From the NCBI RefSeq assembly GCF_003651245.1, contig NZ_RAPE01000002.1:744001-808000 (forward strand): DNA of 64,000 bases, given 5' to 3'. The stretch's first letter is position 1; the number at the start of each line of letters is the position of its first letter. A program made the position numbers and the translations under genes. The stretch comes from Roseovarius spongiae. GTDB lineage: Bacteria > Pseudomonadota > Alphaproteobacteria > Rhodobacterales > Rhodobacteraceae. The notes under the pieces are model-generated. The model saw only the letters and a program-made list of their open reading frames with translations, was not told where the DNA came from and did no database searches. Positions 1-8,076 of the stretch are shown one piece after another.

Positions 1-689
1 ATGCCGCATTCCGTCTTCGCCGCGCCGCGCCAGCGGCCCGCGCGCGCGTCCTCGTGGTCTTGCACCGGCGAGGTGCAGGGCATGCAGCCGATCGAGGGAT
101 AGCCGCGCGCCACCAGCGGGTGCCGTGGCAGGCGGTTTTCCTCCATGTAGGTGCGCACGTCTTCCTGGGTCCAATGGGCCAGCGGGTTGATCTTCATCCG
201 TCCCGTCGCCGGCTCGGGCTCAAAGAAGTCCATGTGCGCGCGCGCCCCGCCCTGGAAGCGCTTGCGCCCGGTGATCCAGCCGTCGAACCCTGCCAGCGCA
301 CGCGCGAGCGGACGCGATTTGCGCAGCGCGCAGCAGGCGTCCGCGTCGCGCAGATGCAGCGTGGCGTCCGGGTCCTCGGCCGCGCGTTCGGCCGCGTCGG
401 CGCGGACGATCCGCACGTCGCGCAGGCCCAGCCGTTCGGTCAGTTCCTGCTGGTAGACCAGCGTTTCGGCAAAGAGCATCTCGGTGTCGAGGAAGATCAC
501 CGGCGTCGCGCGCTCGATCACGGAAACCATGTGCAGAAGCACGACCGACTCCGCGCCGAAGCTCGACACCAGCGCCAGCCGTCCGCTCTCGGGCGCGGTG
601 AGCGCATGGCGCAGCACCGTGACCGCCGCGTTCAGACGATACCAGTCGTTCAGCCGCGCGGCGCGGTTCGCGGGATCATTCGGCGGCAT
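1..689 (-). CDS. cysH: Phosphoadenylyl/adenylyl-sulfate reductase CysH (3' end cut by window edge)
   Basis: Reduces activated sulfate (APS or PAPS) to sulfite in assimilatory sulfate reduction, in the cytoplasm. About 229 residues are visible. The N-terminal part carries the adenine-nucleotide alpha-hydrolase fold with SSFGAESVVLLHM and FLDTEMLF. A CCALRK pair and the closing SIGCMPCTSPV and KTECGI motifs are the cysteine sets typical of 4Fe-4S APS/PAPS reductases. Only the last few residues are missing beyond base 1. The ATG at 689 overlaps the stop of cysI by 14 bases, so the two are translated from one transcript. The cysteine pairs favour the plant/bacterial APS-reductase type, but substrate choice is inferred. 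Confidence 0.93.
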   Translation of the reverse strand, partial: MPPNDPANRAARLNDWYRLNAAVTVLRHALTAPESGRLALVSSFGAESVVLLHMVSVIERATPVIFLDTEMLFAETLVYQQELTERLGLRDVRIVRADAAERAAEDPDATLHLRDADACCALRKSRPLARALAGFDGWITGRKRFQGGARAHMDFFEPEPATGRMKINPLAHWTQEDVRTYMEENRLPRHPLVARGYPSIGCMPCTSPVQDHEDARAGRWRGAAKTECG

Positions 690-2346
690 GGGCCCGGGCC
701 TCCGCGTCATAGAGCGCCGCCTTGAAGGGCGCCATGCCGACGCGCTGATAAGCGGCGAAAAAAGTCTCCTCCGGGCCGTCGCGCAGGGCGAGATAGGCGT
801 GGACGATCCGCTCGATCGCGGGGATCAATTCGTCCGCGGCGAAACCGCGGCCGGTCCGATCGCCAAGCCGCGCGTCTTCGCGATGATCGCCGCCCAGGGT
901 GATCTGGTAGTTCTCCACTCCCGCCCGGTCGAGTCCGAGAATGCCGATATGGCCGACATGGTGATGCCCGCAGGCGTTGATGCAGCCCGAGATCTTGATC
1001 TTGAGCGGGCCGATCTCGTGTTCGAGCTTCAGCGCGTCGAAACGCGTGGCGATCTGTTGCGCGATCGGGATCGAGCGGGCGGTCGCCAGCGCGCAGTAAT
1101 CCATCCCCGGGCAGGCGATGATGTCGCTGATCAGCCCGATATTGGCGGTGGCGAGCCCGGCCTCGCGCAGCGCGGCGTGAAGCGCGGGCAGGTCGGATTT
1201 ATGGACATGCGGCAGAACGATGTTCTGTTCATGACTCACCCGCAGCTCGTCGTAGCCGTAACGCTCGGCCAGGTCCGCCATGACGCGCATCTGCGCGGCG
1301 CTGGCGTCGCCCGGCGTCTCCCCCTGCGCCTTGAGGCTGATGGTGACGATGGCGTGGCCGGGGTCGCGATGCGCGGTGAGGTTGGTGTCGGCCCAGGCGC
1401 GGAAAACCGGATCATCGGCGCGCGCGGCGGCGTAGCGATCGATCGGCCCGCCGCGCAGCGGAGGCGGGGCGAACTGCCCGCGGATCGCGGCGAGCATCTC
1501 CTGATCGACCCCCGTGAAGGTCGGGCGGATATGTTTGAAGCGTTCTTCCACCAGCGCGCGAATCTCATCTATTCCATGCTCATGCACGGTGATCTTGATG
1601 CGAGACTTGAACTTGTTGTCGCGCCGCCCGATGGTGTTCCACACGCTGACGATCGCCTCGATATAGGGCAAGAGGTCAGGCTCGGGCAGGAAATCGGTCA
1701 GCACCTTGCCGATCATCGGCGTGCGTCCCAGCCCGCCGCCGACGATGACGCAATAGCCCCGCTCGCCATCGCGCTCGATGATGCGCAGGCCGATGTCGTG
1801 AGCGGCGGTGACGGCGCGGTCGTTCGGGCTGCCGGTGACGGCGAGCTTGAACTTGCGCGGAAGAAACTGGAACTCGGGGTGGTCGGTGGACCACTGGCGG
1901 ATCAGCTCGGCCACGGGGCGGGGATCGGCCACCTCGTCCGCTGCGGCCGCGGCGAAGTGATCGGCGGTGACATTGCGGATGGTGTTGCCGGAGGTCTGGA
2001 TCGAATGCATCTCCACCTCGGCCAGCGCCTCGAGGATATCGGGCACGTCGCGCAGGCGCGGCCAGTTGAACTGGATGTTCTGGCGGGTGGTGAAATGGCC
2101 ATACCCCTTGTCCCAGCGCTCCGCGATCAGCGCGAGCCGGCGCATCTGGCGGCTGGAGAGCGTGCCGTAGGGCACGGCCACGCGCAGCATGTAGGCGTGC
2201 AGTTGCAGGTAGAGCCCGTTCATCAGGCGCAATGGCTTGAATTCGTCCTCGGTGAGCGCGCCGTTGATCCTACGCTCCACCTGCGCGCGGAACTCCGCGT
2301 TGCGGCGGGCCACATAGGCGGCGTCGAAATCGGTGTATTGATACAT
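676..2346 (-). CDS. cysI: Ferredoxin-type nitrite/sulfite reductase, hemoprotein (CysI)
   Basis: Six-electron reduction of sulfite to sulfide (or nitrite to ammonia) on a coupled siroheme and 4Fe-4S centre. The protein is 556 residues. It shows TSGNTIRNVT in the first siroheme-binding half, and the cluster ligands as ACPGMDYC (about residue 412) and SGCINACGHHH (about residue 455). The start at 2346 is chosen because the protein begins MYQYTDFD and an AAAGGA-type ribosome site lies just upstream; a longer open frame upstream is not coding. It sits between DUF2849 and cysH in one minus-strand operon, which supports sulfite as the physiological substrate. Confidence 0.93.
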   Translation of the reverse strand: MYQYTDFDAAYVARRNAEFRAQVERRINGALTEDEFKPLRLMNGLYLQLHAYMLRVAVPYGTLSSRQMRRLALIAERWDKGYGHFTTRQNIQFNWPRLRDVPDILEALAEVEMHSIQTSGNTIRNVTADHFAAAAADEVADPRPVAELIRQWSTDHPEFQFLPRKFKLAVTGSPNDRAVTAAHDIGLRIIERDGERGYCVIVGGGLGRTPMIGKVLTDFLPEPDLLPYIEAIVSVWNTIGRRDNKFKSRIKITVHEHGIDEIRALVEERFKHIRPTFTGVDQEMLAAIRGQFAPPPLRGGPIDRYAAARADDPVFRAWADTNLTAHRDPGHAIVTISLKAQGETPGDASAAQMRVMADLAERYGYDELRVSHEQNIVLPHVHKSDLPALHAALREAGLATANIGLISDIIACPGMDYCALATARSIPIAQQIATRFDALKLEHEIGPLKIKISGCINACGHHHVGHIGILGLDRAGVENYQITLGGDHREDARLGDRTGRGFAADELIPAIERIVHAYLALRDGPEETFFAAYQRVGMAPFKAALYDAEARAHAAE

Positions 2347-2408
2347 CTGTCGTCCTTTCGGGCAGGCGAAATTCTTCGAAGTGAACCGGGATAGTCCGCA
2401 AGGACCTC

Positions 2409-2708
2409 TCAGCGCGCCGACTGCTTGCCGTGGGAATAGTTGGAGGGGCCGGTGCGGCGGAAGTCTTCGCGGAAATGCGTGGGTTCGGGGCCTTGCGCGC
2501 CCGCTGTCATGTCGGCGAGATAGGCGCCGACCACGACGTGCTGCTGCGCTTCGGCGCCGAGCAGGCGCAGGGTGGCGTCGGCCTCGTCGGTCAGGAGTTC
2601 GGCGTCGCGCAGGTCGCGCGTCCAGCGGTCGTCCTCGGTCAGGTAGACGACGTCGCCTTCGAGCAGCGCGTTGGCGGTGACGACCTTGGGGGTGAATTCG
2701 CGGGGCAT
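2409..2708 (-). CDS. DUF2849 domain protein of the sulfite-reduction operon
   Basis: A 99-residue protein beginning MPREFTPKVVTANALLEGDV, which I recognise as the DUF2849 family. In alphaproteobacteria this family is nearly always found immediately upstream of the sulfite/nitrite reductase gene, often next to a siroheme synthase. No catalytic motif is visible, and there is no signal peptide or membrane segment. It is the first gene of the cysI-cysH operon here, 62 bases ahead of cysI. A helper role in siroheme or sulfite reductase handling is only inferred from this conserved position. Confidence 0.85.
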   Translation of the reverse strand: MPREFTPKVVTANALLEGDVVYLTEDDRWTRDLRDAELLTDEADATLRLLGAEAQQHVVVGAYLADMTAGAQGPEPTHFREDFRRTGPSNYSHGKQSAR

Positions 2709-2773
2709 CGGGTGATCTCCTGCAATGTATGGCGGGGTGAAATCTGCCCTTCGAGGGCGCGGTTCGATCCCGG

Positions 2774-2803
2774 TTGACTTGCCTCACTATAGGAAATAAT
2801 TCC
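2774..2803. promoter_or_regulatory. Divergent promoter/operator between the cys operon and the Lrp regulator
   Basis: An AT-rich patch in an otherwise GC-rich intergenic region holds TTGACT at 2774-2779 and an inverted repeat GGAAATAATTCC at 2792-2803 (GGAA, four bases, TTCC). Lrp/AsnC proteins often bind such short dyads next to their own gene. It lies about midway between the starts of DUF2849 (2708) and the Lrp gene (2896). No clean -10 element is visible, so promoter assignment is weak. Confidence 0.35.
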
Positions 2804-2895
2804 AAACCAGCGCCATGCACGCGAGCAAATAAGGACGCATGTTCCAACCCCGGGCCGAGGTATGGGCGCTGTTCCAAATGACAGGAGAAACAGGA

Positions 2896-3357
2896 ATGTC
2901 CGTCCGCATTGACGATCTCGACCGAAAAATCCTGCGCCAACTGCAGCGCGACGGGGGGCAGTCGCTCGACGAGATCGCGCGCGCGGTGGGCAGTTCCAAG
3001 ACGCCCGTATGGAACCGGATTCGCAAGCTGCGCGAGGCCGGGGTGATCCGCCGGCAGACCTATCTTCTGGATGCGGAGGCGCTGGGATTCGAGGCGTGTT
3101 TCTTCGTGCTGATCCGCACATCCGAGCACGACGCGGACTGGCAGCAGGCGTTTCTCAAGGCGCTGAAGGACCGCCCGGAGGTGCAGGAGGCGCATCGCCT
3201 GGCGGGCGATATCGACTACATTCTCAAGGTCCGCGTCGCGGGCGCGCGCGCCTATGACAGCTTCTACCAGGCGCTGATTTCAGAGGTGCGGGTCTATAAC
3301 GTGACGGCGCTTCTGTCGATGGAGGAGATCAAGTCGACGACCGATCTGCCGCTTTGA
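2896..3357 (+). CDS. Lrp/AsnC family transcriptional regulator
   Basis: A 153-residue regulator. The N-terminal winged helix-turn-helix is typical (IDDLDRKILRQLQRDG, then a recognition helix in SSKTPVWNRIRKLREAGVI). The C-terminal RAM/AsnC ligand-binding domain contains VQEAHRLAGDIDYILKV. The ATG at 2896 is chosen over an in-frame ATG at 2839 because AGGAGA lies 7 bases upstream and the family starts at this point. It is divergent from DUF2849-cysI-cysH, so control of sulfur assimilation, perhaps in response to an amino acid such as cysteine, is a reasonable inference that the sequence does not prove. Confidence 0.88.
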   Translation: MSVRIDDLDRKILRQLQRDGGQSLDEIARAVGSSKTPVWNRIRKLREAGVIRRQTYLLDAEALGFEACFFVLIRTSEHDADWQQAFLKALKDRPEVQEAHRLAGDIDYILKVRVAGARAYDSFYQALISEVRVYNVTALLSMEEIKSTTDLPL

Positions 3358-3381
3358 GGGGGGTCCCGGTAGATCGAAGGA

Positions 3382-4134
3382 TCAGGGCGCGTCCGACAGG
3401 GCGGTGATGATTGGTGAGAAATCCGCCGCGCGCAGGCTCGCGCCGCCGACAAGCGCGCCGTCGACGTTGGGAACGGCGAAGATCCCGGCGGCGTTGGCGG
3501 GCTTGACCGAGCCGCCGTAGAGCAGGCGGATGCCCTCAGCGATTCCGGCGCCAAAGCGCGCCGCAAGCTGCGCGCGGATGAAATCGTGCACTTCGCCGAT
3601 CTGTTCGGGGCGCGCCGTGAGGCCCGTGCCGATGGCCCAGCAGGGTTCGTATGCGATGACGGTGTTGTTCGCGTTGCCCGTGTCGGGAACCGAAGCGGAG
3701 AGTTGTTCGGCGATGACGTCAAGCGTGGCCTGCGCCTCGCGCTCTTCCAGATTTTCGCCGAGACAGATGATCGCCGTGAGGCCGGCGGCCTGGGCGGCGC
3801 TGGCCTTGGCGCAGACAGCTTCGCTGGTCTCTGCGTGATCGGCGCGGCGTTCGGAATGGCCGAGGATCACCGCGCTTGCGCCCGCATCCGCCAGCATTGG
3901 CGCAGAGATGTCGCCGGTATGCGCGCCGGACGGGGCGGCGTGGCAATCCTGTGCGCCGATTTGCAGCGGGTGCTGCGCCGCCCGCTCGACGGCCGCGTGC
4001 AGGAGCGTGGCGGGCGGGCAGATCAGCAGGTCGACCGTCGGATGAGGGTGTGCGGCCATCAGCGCGTCGATCTCCGCAAGGTCGGCGCGCGCGCCGTGCA
4101 TCTTCCAGTTGCCCGCCGCCAGTCTGCGCCGCAT
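3382..4134 (-). CDS. tpiA: Triosephosphate isomerase
   Basis: Interconverts dihydroxyacetone phosphate and glyceraldehyde 3-phosphate in glycolysis and gluconeogenesis. The 250-residue TIM barrel shows AGNWKMHG with the substrate-binding Asn and catalytic Lys, ILGHSERR with the electrophilic His, AYEPCWAIGTG with the catalytic Glu, and the phosphate loop LYGGSVKP. The start at 4134 (MRRRLAAGNWKM) is preferred over upstream in-frame starts because a GAGGGGG ribosome site precedes it at good spacing and family members start here. It converges with the Lrp gene; only 24 bases separate the two stops. Confidence 0.97.
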   Translation of the reverse strand: MRRRLAAGNWKMHGARADLAEIDALMAAHPHPTVDLLICPPATLLHAAVERAAQHPLQIGAQDCHAAPSGAHTGDISAPMLADAGASAVILGHSERRADHAETSEAVCAKASAAQAAGLTAIICLGENLEEREAQATLDVIAEQLSASVPDTGNANNTVIAYEPCWAIGTGLTARPEQIGEVHDFIRAQLAARFGAGIAEGIRLLYGGSVKPANAAGIFAVPNVDGALVGGASLRAADFSPIITALSDAP

Positions 4135-4231
4135 GGCCGTCCCCCTCATTATCGTTGCGTGTCCAACGTCTTGTGCGTCCAATCGCAGGCCGCGTCCGCG
4201 TCGTCAAGGACGGCGTCGGCGCGCGGGACGC

Positions 4232-4597
4232 TCAACGCTCCGGGTCGGAGGGCGTCTCGAACTTGATCGATTCGCCGCAGCCGCAGGCCTCGGAGACGTT
4301 GGGGTTGTTGAACTTGAACGCCGATTCCAGCAGGCTCGTCTCGTAGTCGATTTCGGTGCCGAAGAGGAACATCTGCGCCATCGGGGCGATCATCACCCGC
4401 GCGCCATCCTGTTCGACCACCTCGTCATGGGGGTCGATCTCGGTCACGTAGTCCATCGTGTATTCCATGCCCGCGCAGCCGCCTTTCTTGACGCCGATGC
4501 GCAGGCCCTGGTGGCCCTCGCGCGCCATGAGCTTGGCGATCTGGCCAGCGGCCCTGTCGGTCATGGTGACGGCCTGCTTGCCGGGAATTCCGAACAT
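4232..4597 (-). CDS. Iron-sulfur cluster assembly accessory protein, IscA/SufA type
   Basis: An A-type carrier of 121 residues that receives and delivers Fe-S clusters. It has the family pattern of three cysteines: VKKGGCAGMEY in the middle and the C-terminal CGCGES. It stands away from any visible suf or isc operon, although a SufT-type gene lies about 1.5 kb away on the same strand and a NifU-like scaffold about 49 kb away. Whether it corresponds to SufA, IscA or ErpA cannot be decided from sequence alone. Confidence 0.93.
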   Translation of the reverse strand: MFGIPGKQAVTMTDRAAGQIAKLMAREGHQGLRIGVKKGGCAGMEYTMDYVTEIDPHDEVVEQDGARVMIAPMAQMFLFGTEIDYETSLLESAFKFNNPNVSEACGCGESIKFETPSDPER

Positions 4598-4626
4598 TCT
4601 TCCACCTCGTTTCTCTGACCTGTAAC

Positions 4627-5361
4627 CTAGGGGCCGCGCGCCCCGATCTCAAGCGGGGGCAGCGCGGTGAGCAGGGCTTGCACGCCCAGGGCCACCGCGA
4701 TCGCCCAACCGAATGAGGCGAGCGTGCCGATGATGACGTATTCGGCGCTGCGCTGGTCGCGGGTGGCGGTGCCGAAGCGCAGGATGGATTTCGCCGCGAT
4801 CAGGAAGCCGACTCCGAGCGGCTGGCCGGCAAGGATCAGCAGGTAGATCAGCCCGCGTTCCAGCAGCCCGATCAGCCGCCCGCCGTCGCGCAGCCCGTCA
4901 TTGCGGACGCGCCGGCTGTGCGGGCGCATCAGCAGGCCGACCGCGTATTGCCCGGCGGTGAGCGTGACGACGAGGCCGGCGAGCAGCGCGTAGAGCGGCA
5001 GCAGCGCGTCCATGCCCGCCCATGCGCCGCCTTGCCAGAGGTCCGGGGCGAGGCGGGCGACGATGAGCAGCGTCAGCAGGTGCGCCCCCTGGTCGGCGAG
5101 GAACGCGCCGATGCCGCGGAACCCGTTCAGCCGGCGGGCGAGCTGCACCTTGGTCGCGTCGATCAACACATGCGCAAGCGCCAGTGCGCTCAGCCACGGG
5201 TCGTAAACGAGGCCCAACGCCGCATGGGCGGTAAGCCAGACGATCGCGCCATGCAGGAGCAGCGCGGGCAGGCGGGTCTTGTTGGCGTTGATCCAGTCGG
5301 TTTGCAGCGCGAAATCTGCGAGCGCATGGGCCAGCAGGAGGGCGGTGAGCGTGGCGATCAT
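4627..5361 (-). CDS. DUF3307 integral membrane protein
   Basis: A 244-residue, strongly hydrophobic protein with several predicted membrane segments. The N-terminal ALLLAHALADFALQTDWI, with its His-Ala-Leu-Ala-Asp-Phe core, and the later LAHVLIDATKVQLA are the hallmark charged-in-membrane motifs of DUF3307. The function of the family is unknown to me. The gene's start overlaps the stop of the SatD-like gene by four bases (ATGA), indicating translational coupling. The pair is a recurrent two-gene unit in bacteria, so the soluble partner probably senses something and the membrane partner acts on it. That is inference. Confidence 0.85.
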   Translation of the reverse strand: MIATLTALLLAHALADFALQTDWINANKTRLPALLLHGAIVWLTAHAALGLVYDPWLSALALAHVLIDATKVQLARRLNGFRGIGAFLADQGAHLLTLLIVARLAPDLWQGGAWAGMDALLPLYALLAGLVVTLTAGQYAVGLLMRPHSRRVRNDGLRDGGRLIGLLERGLIYLLILAGQPLGVGFLIAAKSILRFGTATRDQRSAEYVIIGTLASFGWAIAVALGVQALLTALPPLEIGARGP

Positions 5362-5987
5362 GGCGCGTCTTCCAGCGTGGCGAGCGCGTCGGAGATGGCG
5401 GCGTATCCCGCGCCCGCGAGCGCCTGGTCGACGGCCTGCCGCGAGATCTTGAGCCGTTGGCCGATCACCCGGTTGGGCGGGCGTTCGGGCGAAAGCTTGT
5501 GGCTGAGCGCGCGGGCCTGCGCCTGCGTCCAGCCCTGCGAAACGTGATCGGCAAGGCAGAGCAGGGCGTCCAGCGCGTGGCCGTCCGCATGGGCCATCAG
5601 CCGGCGCCCGTCGAGCGTTTCGAGCAGTTGGCCGGATTTCGTGAAGGCAGGCCCATGCGCGGCGTTGAGATCGTCGGGAAAACTGTCGGGCGCCGTCCCG
5701 GCATCCGTCGCGATGGCGATCCGCGTCGCGCCTTCATCGAGCAGCGCGCGGATGCGGGATTGCGCGCAGAGCGCGAGGCGGAGCGGGTTCTTCAGGTCGC
5801 GCGCGGCGATCTGCCAGCCGTCGCCGCCCCGGCGCGCGAACCCGGCCAGGGTGTCGCGACCCGTCGTGTCGGGCCAGCCGGACGTGGTGCGGACGAGATC
5901 GGCAAGGCTCTCAATCATTGCATCGAGCGTCCGCCTCGGCAGATCGGACGAGTTGACGATATCACCGGTGAGGACGGTCCACAGCAT
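5358..5987 (-). CDS. SatD-like protein with C-terminal helix-turn-helix
   Basis: A 209-residue soluble protein. The N-terminal part begins MLWTVLTGDIVNSS and later has RRGGDGWQIAA, RIAIATDAG and GPAFTKSGQ, the layout of the SatD family, which loosely resembles a degenerate nucleotidyl-cyclase fold. The C-terminal stretch PPNRVIGQRLKISRQAVDQA looks like a DNA-binding helix-turn-helix. I choose ATG 5987 because a -10 box lies just upstream, making a near-leaderless transcript; a TTG start at 6023 would sit inside the operator repeats. It is translationally coupled to DUF3307. Binding of its own upstream GCTTGC repeats is a plausible inference. Confidence 0.75.
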   Translation of the reverse strand: MLWTVLTGDIVNSSDLPRRTLDAMIESLADLVRTTSGWPDTTGRDTLAGFARRGGDGWQIAARDLKNPLRLALCAQSRIRALLDEGATRIAIATDAGTAPDSFPDDLNAAHGPAFTKSGQLLETLDGRRLMAHADGHALDALLCLADHVSQGWTQAQARALSHKLSPERPPNRVIGQRLKISRQAVDQALAGAGYAAISDALATLEDAP

Positions 5988-5993
5988 GCGCAG

Positions 5994-6023
5994 GTTATAA
6001 TGCTTGCGTATGGTGGTATGCAA
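5994..6023 (-). promoter_or_regulatory. Promoter of the SatD-like/DUF3307 operon, near-leaderless
   Basis: On the minus strand TTGCAT (6023-6018) and TATAAC (5999-5994) are separated by 18 bases. This places the start of transcription at about 5987, the chosen ATG, so the mRNA would have almost no leader. Two of the GCTTGC/GCAAGC hexamers overlap the -35 box and the spacer, an arrangement expected for repression. Confidence 0.5.
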
Positions 6024-6096
6024 GCGAAAAGGCTTGCGATCTCGATTTGCAGGCTGTTTGGCTTGCTTCCGATGTGGAGCAAGCCATATCGCTTGC
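6002..6096. repeat. Two 36-bp operator-like units with identical spacing
   Basis: Six perfect hexamers lie in 95 bases of intergenic DNA. GCTTGC occurs at 6002, 6032, 6061 and 6091; GCAAGC (its complement) at 6020 and 6079. They form two units, 6002-6037 and 6061-6096, each read as GCTTGC, 12 bp, GCAAGC, 6 bp, GCTTGC. The bases between hexamers are not conserved but the spacing is identical. This is the signature of a protein-binding operator array for the downstream SatD-like/DUF3307 operon. Confidence 0.8.
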
Positions 6097-6097
6097 C

Positions 6098-6460
6098 TTA
6101 CATGAACCCGAGCTCAAGCCGCGCCTCGTCGCTCATCATGTCCATGCCCCAGGGCGGTTCCCAGACGAGTTCGACATCGACCTGCTTCACGCCCGGCAGC
6201 GGTTCGATCGCGTCGGCGACCCAACCGGGCATCTCACCGGCGACGGGACAGCCGGGGGCGGTGAGGGTCATGATGATGCTGACCGCGTTCTCGGCGTCGA
6301 TGTCGATGGTGTAGATCAGCCCGAGATCGTAGATGTTCACGGGGATTTCCGGATCGAACACTGATCGGCACGCCTCGACGATCGGCTCGTAGAGGGGGTG
6401 ATCGGTGCTTGACGGGGCAATCAGCGGGATACCTTCGAAGGGTTGCGGATTCTCGGTCAT
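6098..6460 (-). CDS. sufT: SufT-type Fe-S maturation protein (MIP18/DUF59 family)
   Basis: A 120-residue protein. An MIP18/DUF59 domain is shown by DPEIPVNIYDLGLIY, the TLTAPGCPVAGEMP loop with the conserved Cys, and VELVWEPPW near the end. Members assist maturation of Fe-S proteins and are usually part of suf operons; the family role is known, the exact clients are not. Here it stands without suf neighbours. Its stop codon lies directly next to the operator-like repeats of the next operon, so read-through into that operon is possible. Confidence 0.9.
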   Translation of the reverse strand: MTENPQPFEGIPLIAPSSTDHPLYEPIVEACRSVFDPEIPVNIYDLGLIYTIDIDAENAVSIIMTLTAPGCPVAGEMPGWVADAIEPLPGVKQVDVELVWEPPWGMDMMSDEARLELGFM

Positions 6461-6561
6461 GGAGTGTCCTTGGCGCTGTTCCTGAGCGAATATATAGGGA
6501 ATGACGCGCTCAGCGTCCAGAGCGCGCGACGTGACAATCGCGCGCAGGGTTTGGGCGATGC

Positions 6562-7962
6562 TCAGCCGCCCTTGCGTCGGCGGATCGGGGCCGGGCGCAC
6601 GCGGCTCTCGATCAGTTCGTAGAGCTTGCCGACGATGTTCTTGCCGGTCGATGTCTCGATCCCCTCGAAACCGGGCGATGAGTTCACCTCGAGCACCTTG
6701 GGCCCGGATTCCGAGCGCAGCAGGTCCACCCCGGCCATGTTGAGATCGAAGGCGCGTGCGGCGCGCACGGCGGTGTCGCGCTCCTGCTTGGTGATGCGCG
6801 CGGATTTCGCGCTGCCGCCCCGGTGCAGGTTCGAGCGAAAGTCGCCCTCGGCCCCGGTGCGCTTCATCGAGGCCACCACCTTGCCGCCGATCACGAGGCA
6901 GCGGATATCCTCACCCGCCGCTTCCTTGACGAAATCCTGCACGAGGAAGTTGGCCTTGAGCCCGCGGAAGGCGTCGATCACCGATTCCGCCGCCTTCTTG
7001 GTCTCGGCCAGCACCACGCCCTTGCCCTGGGTCGATTCCAGCAGCTTCACGATCAGCGGCGCGGTCCCGACTAGGCCGATGATGTTGCCGGTGTCGCGCG
7101 GGGAGGCGGCGAAGGCGGTGTTGGGCATGCCGATCTTGGCGCGCGCCATGATCTGGTGCGCGTGCAGCTTGTCCCGGCTGGCGATCAGGCCGGCGCTGCC
7201 GTTCACGCAATATGTGCCGATGGTTTCGAACTGGCGCAGGATCGCCGCGCCGTAGGGGGTGACCGACGCGCCGATGCGCGGGATCACCGCGTCGAAGCGC
7301 GGCAGGCGCTTGCCGTCGTAATGCACCTCGGGGGCCATCGCGTTGATCGCCATGTAGCAGCGCGTTGTGTTGATGACCTCGATCGTGTGGCCGCGCTTCT
7401 CGCCCTCCTCGACCAGACGGCGGGTCGAGTAGTTGTCCTCGCGGCTGAGCACGGCGATCCGCAGCGCCCGGTCGGGGGCCTGGCTGCGCATCTTGGAGGT
7501 GTGATAGACGTCATAGCTCAGTTCCGGTTGCAGGAAGCGGTCGGTGGCCACGATCGAGATATGGTCCTTCAGCGCCTGCCGGCCCAGCAGCATCCGGCTG
7601 TTCATCGTCGCCCGGTTGGTCAGCGTGATCTCGATCGGCCAGCTGTCGCCGTTGACGGCGAGCTTGGTCTCGATCACGAAGCGCGATTCCTTCTCGCCGT
7701 TCGATGAGGTCACGTCGCGGCGGTCGATGATCGCGGCGGAGCAGGGGATCACCAGGTCGTCGCGCCCCGGAATGGGATGCAAGGTAAAGCGCACCTTGGG
7801 CTTTGACGCGGGGCCGAAGGTCTCGATGTCGAAGGCGTGCAGCGCGGAGGTGCGCGCGCCGGTATCCACCTTGGCCCGCAGCGCCGGCACGCCCAGTTGC
7901 GGCAGGGAAACCCATTCCTCCCAGCCGAAATGCAGCGTTTGCGCGGGGTCGGTCGGGGACAT
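6562..7962 (-). CDS. rimK: Retropepsin-like (RimB type) domain fused to RimK ATP-grasp ligase
   Basis: A 466-residue two-domain protein. Residues 1 to about 150 are a retropepsin-like domain of the ATP-dependent zinc protease/RimB family, with the aspartic-protease signature [13 protein letters not shown] (Asp33) and [10 protein letters not shown]. Residues about 165 to 455 are a RimK ATP-grasp ligase, with [29 protein letters not shown] and the metal-binding [12 protein letters not shown]. RimK adds glutamates to the C-terminus of ribosomal protein S6 in E. coli, and RimB trims them in pseudomonads. Joining both in one chain suggests a self-contained editing enzyme. The substrate here is not proven. 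Confidence 0.92.
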   Translation of the reverse strand: MSPTDPAQTLHFGWEEWVSLPQLGVPALRAKVDTGARTSALHAFDIETFGPASKPKVRFTLHPIPGRDDLVIPCSAAIIDRRDVTSSNGEKESRFVIETKLAVNGDSWPIEITLTNRATMNSRMLLGRQALKDHISIVATDRFLQPELSYDVYHTSKMRSQAPDRALRIAVLSREDNYSTRRLVEEGEKRGHTIEVINTTRCYMAINAMAPEVHYDGKRLPRFDAVIPRIGASVTPYGAAILRQFETIGTYCVNGSAGLIASRDKLHAHQIMARAKIGMPNTAFAASPRDTGNIIGLVGTAPLIVKLLESTQGKGVVLAETKKAAESVIDAFRGLKANFLVQDFVKEAAGEDIRCLVIGGKVVASMKRTGAEGDFRSNLHRGGSAKSARITKQERDTAVRAARAFDLNMAGVDLLRSESGPKVLEVNSSPGFEGIETSTGKNIVGKLYELIESRVRPAPIRRRKGG

Positions 7963-8076
7963 GAAGGGTTCCTCTTCGGGTTTCGGATGTATTTGATTCG
8001 CACGAGGGTAAAGGGTTTCGCCCGCGGCGTAACCCGGGTTTTCCCGTCATTCCGGGGACCGCCCGGGAAAGCGGCG

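Noticed and set aside
484..2394. A 636-codon open frame on the plus strand opposite cysH-cysI
   Set aside because: It is antisense to two well-supported genes, has no recognisable domain, and is the kind of long shadow frame produced by GC-rich coding DNA.
2755..2785. A tRNA T-arm-like string (GGTTCGATCC) in the cys/Lrp intergenic region
   Set aside because: No acceptor, D-arm or anticodon-arm complement can be found around it, so it is not a tRNA gene.
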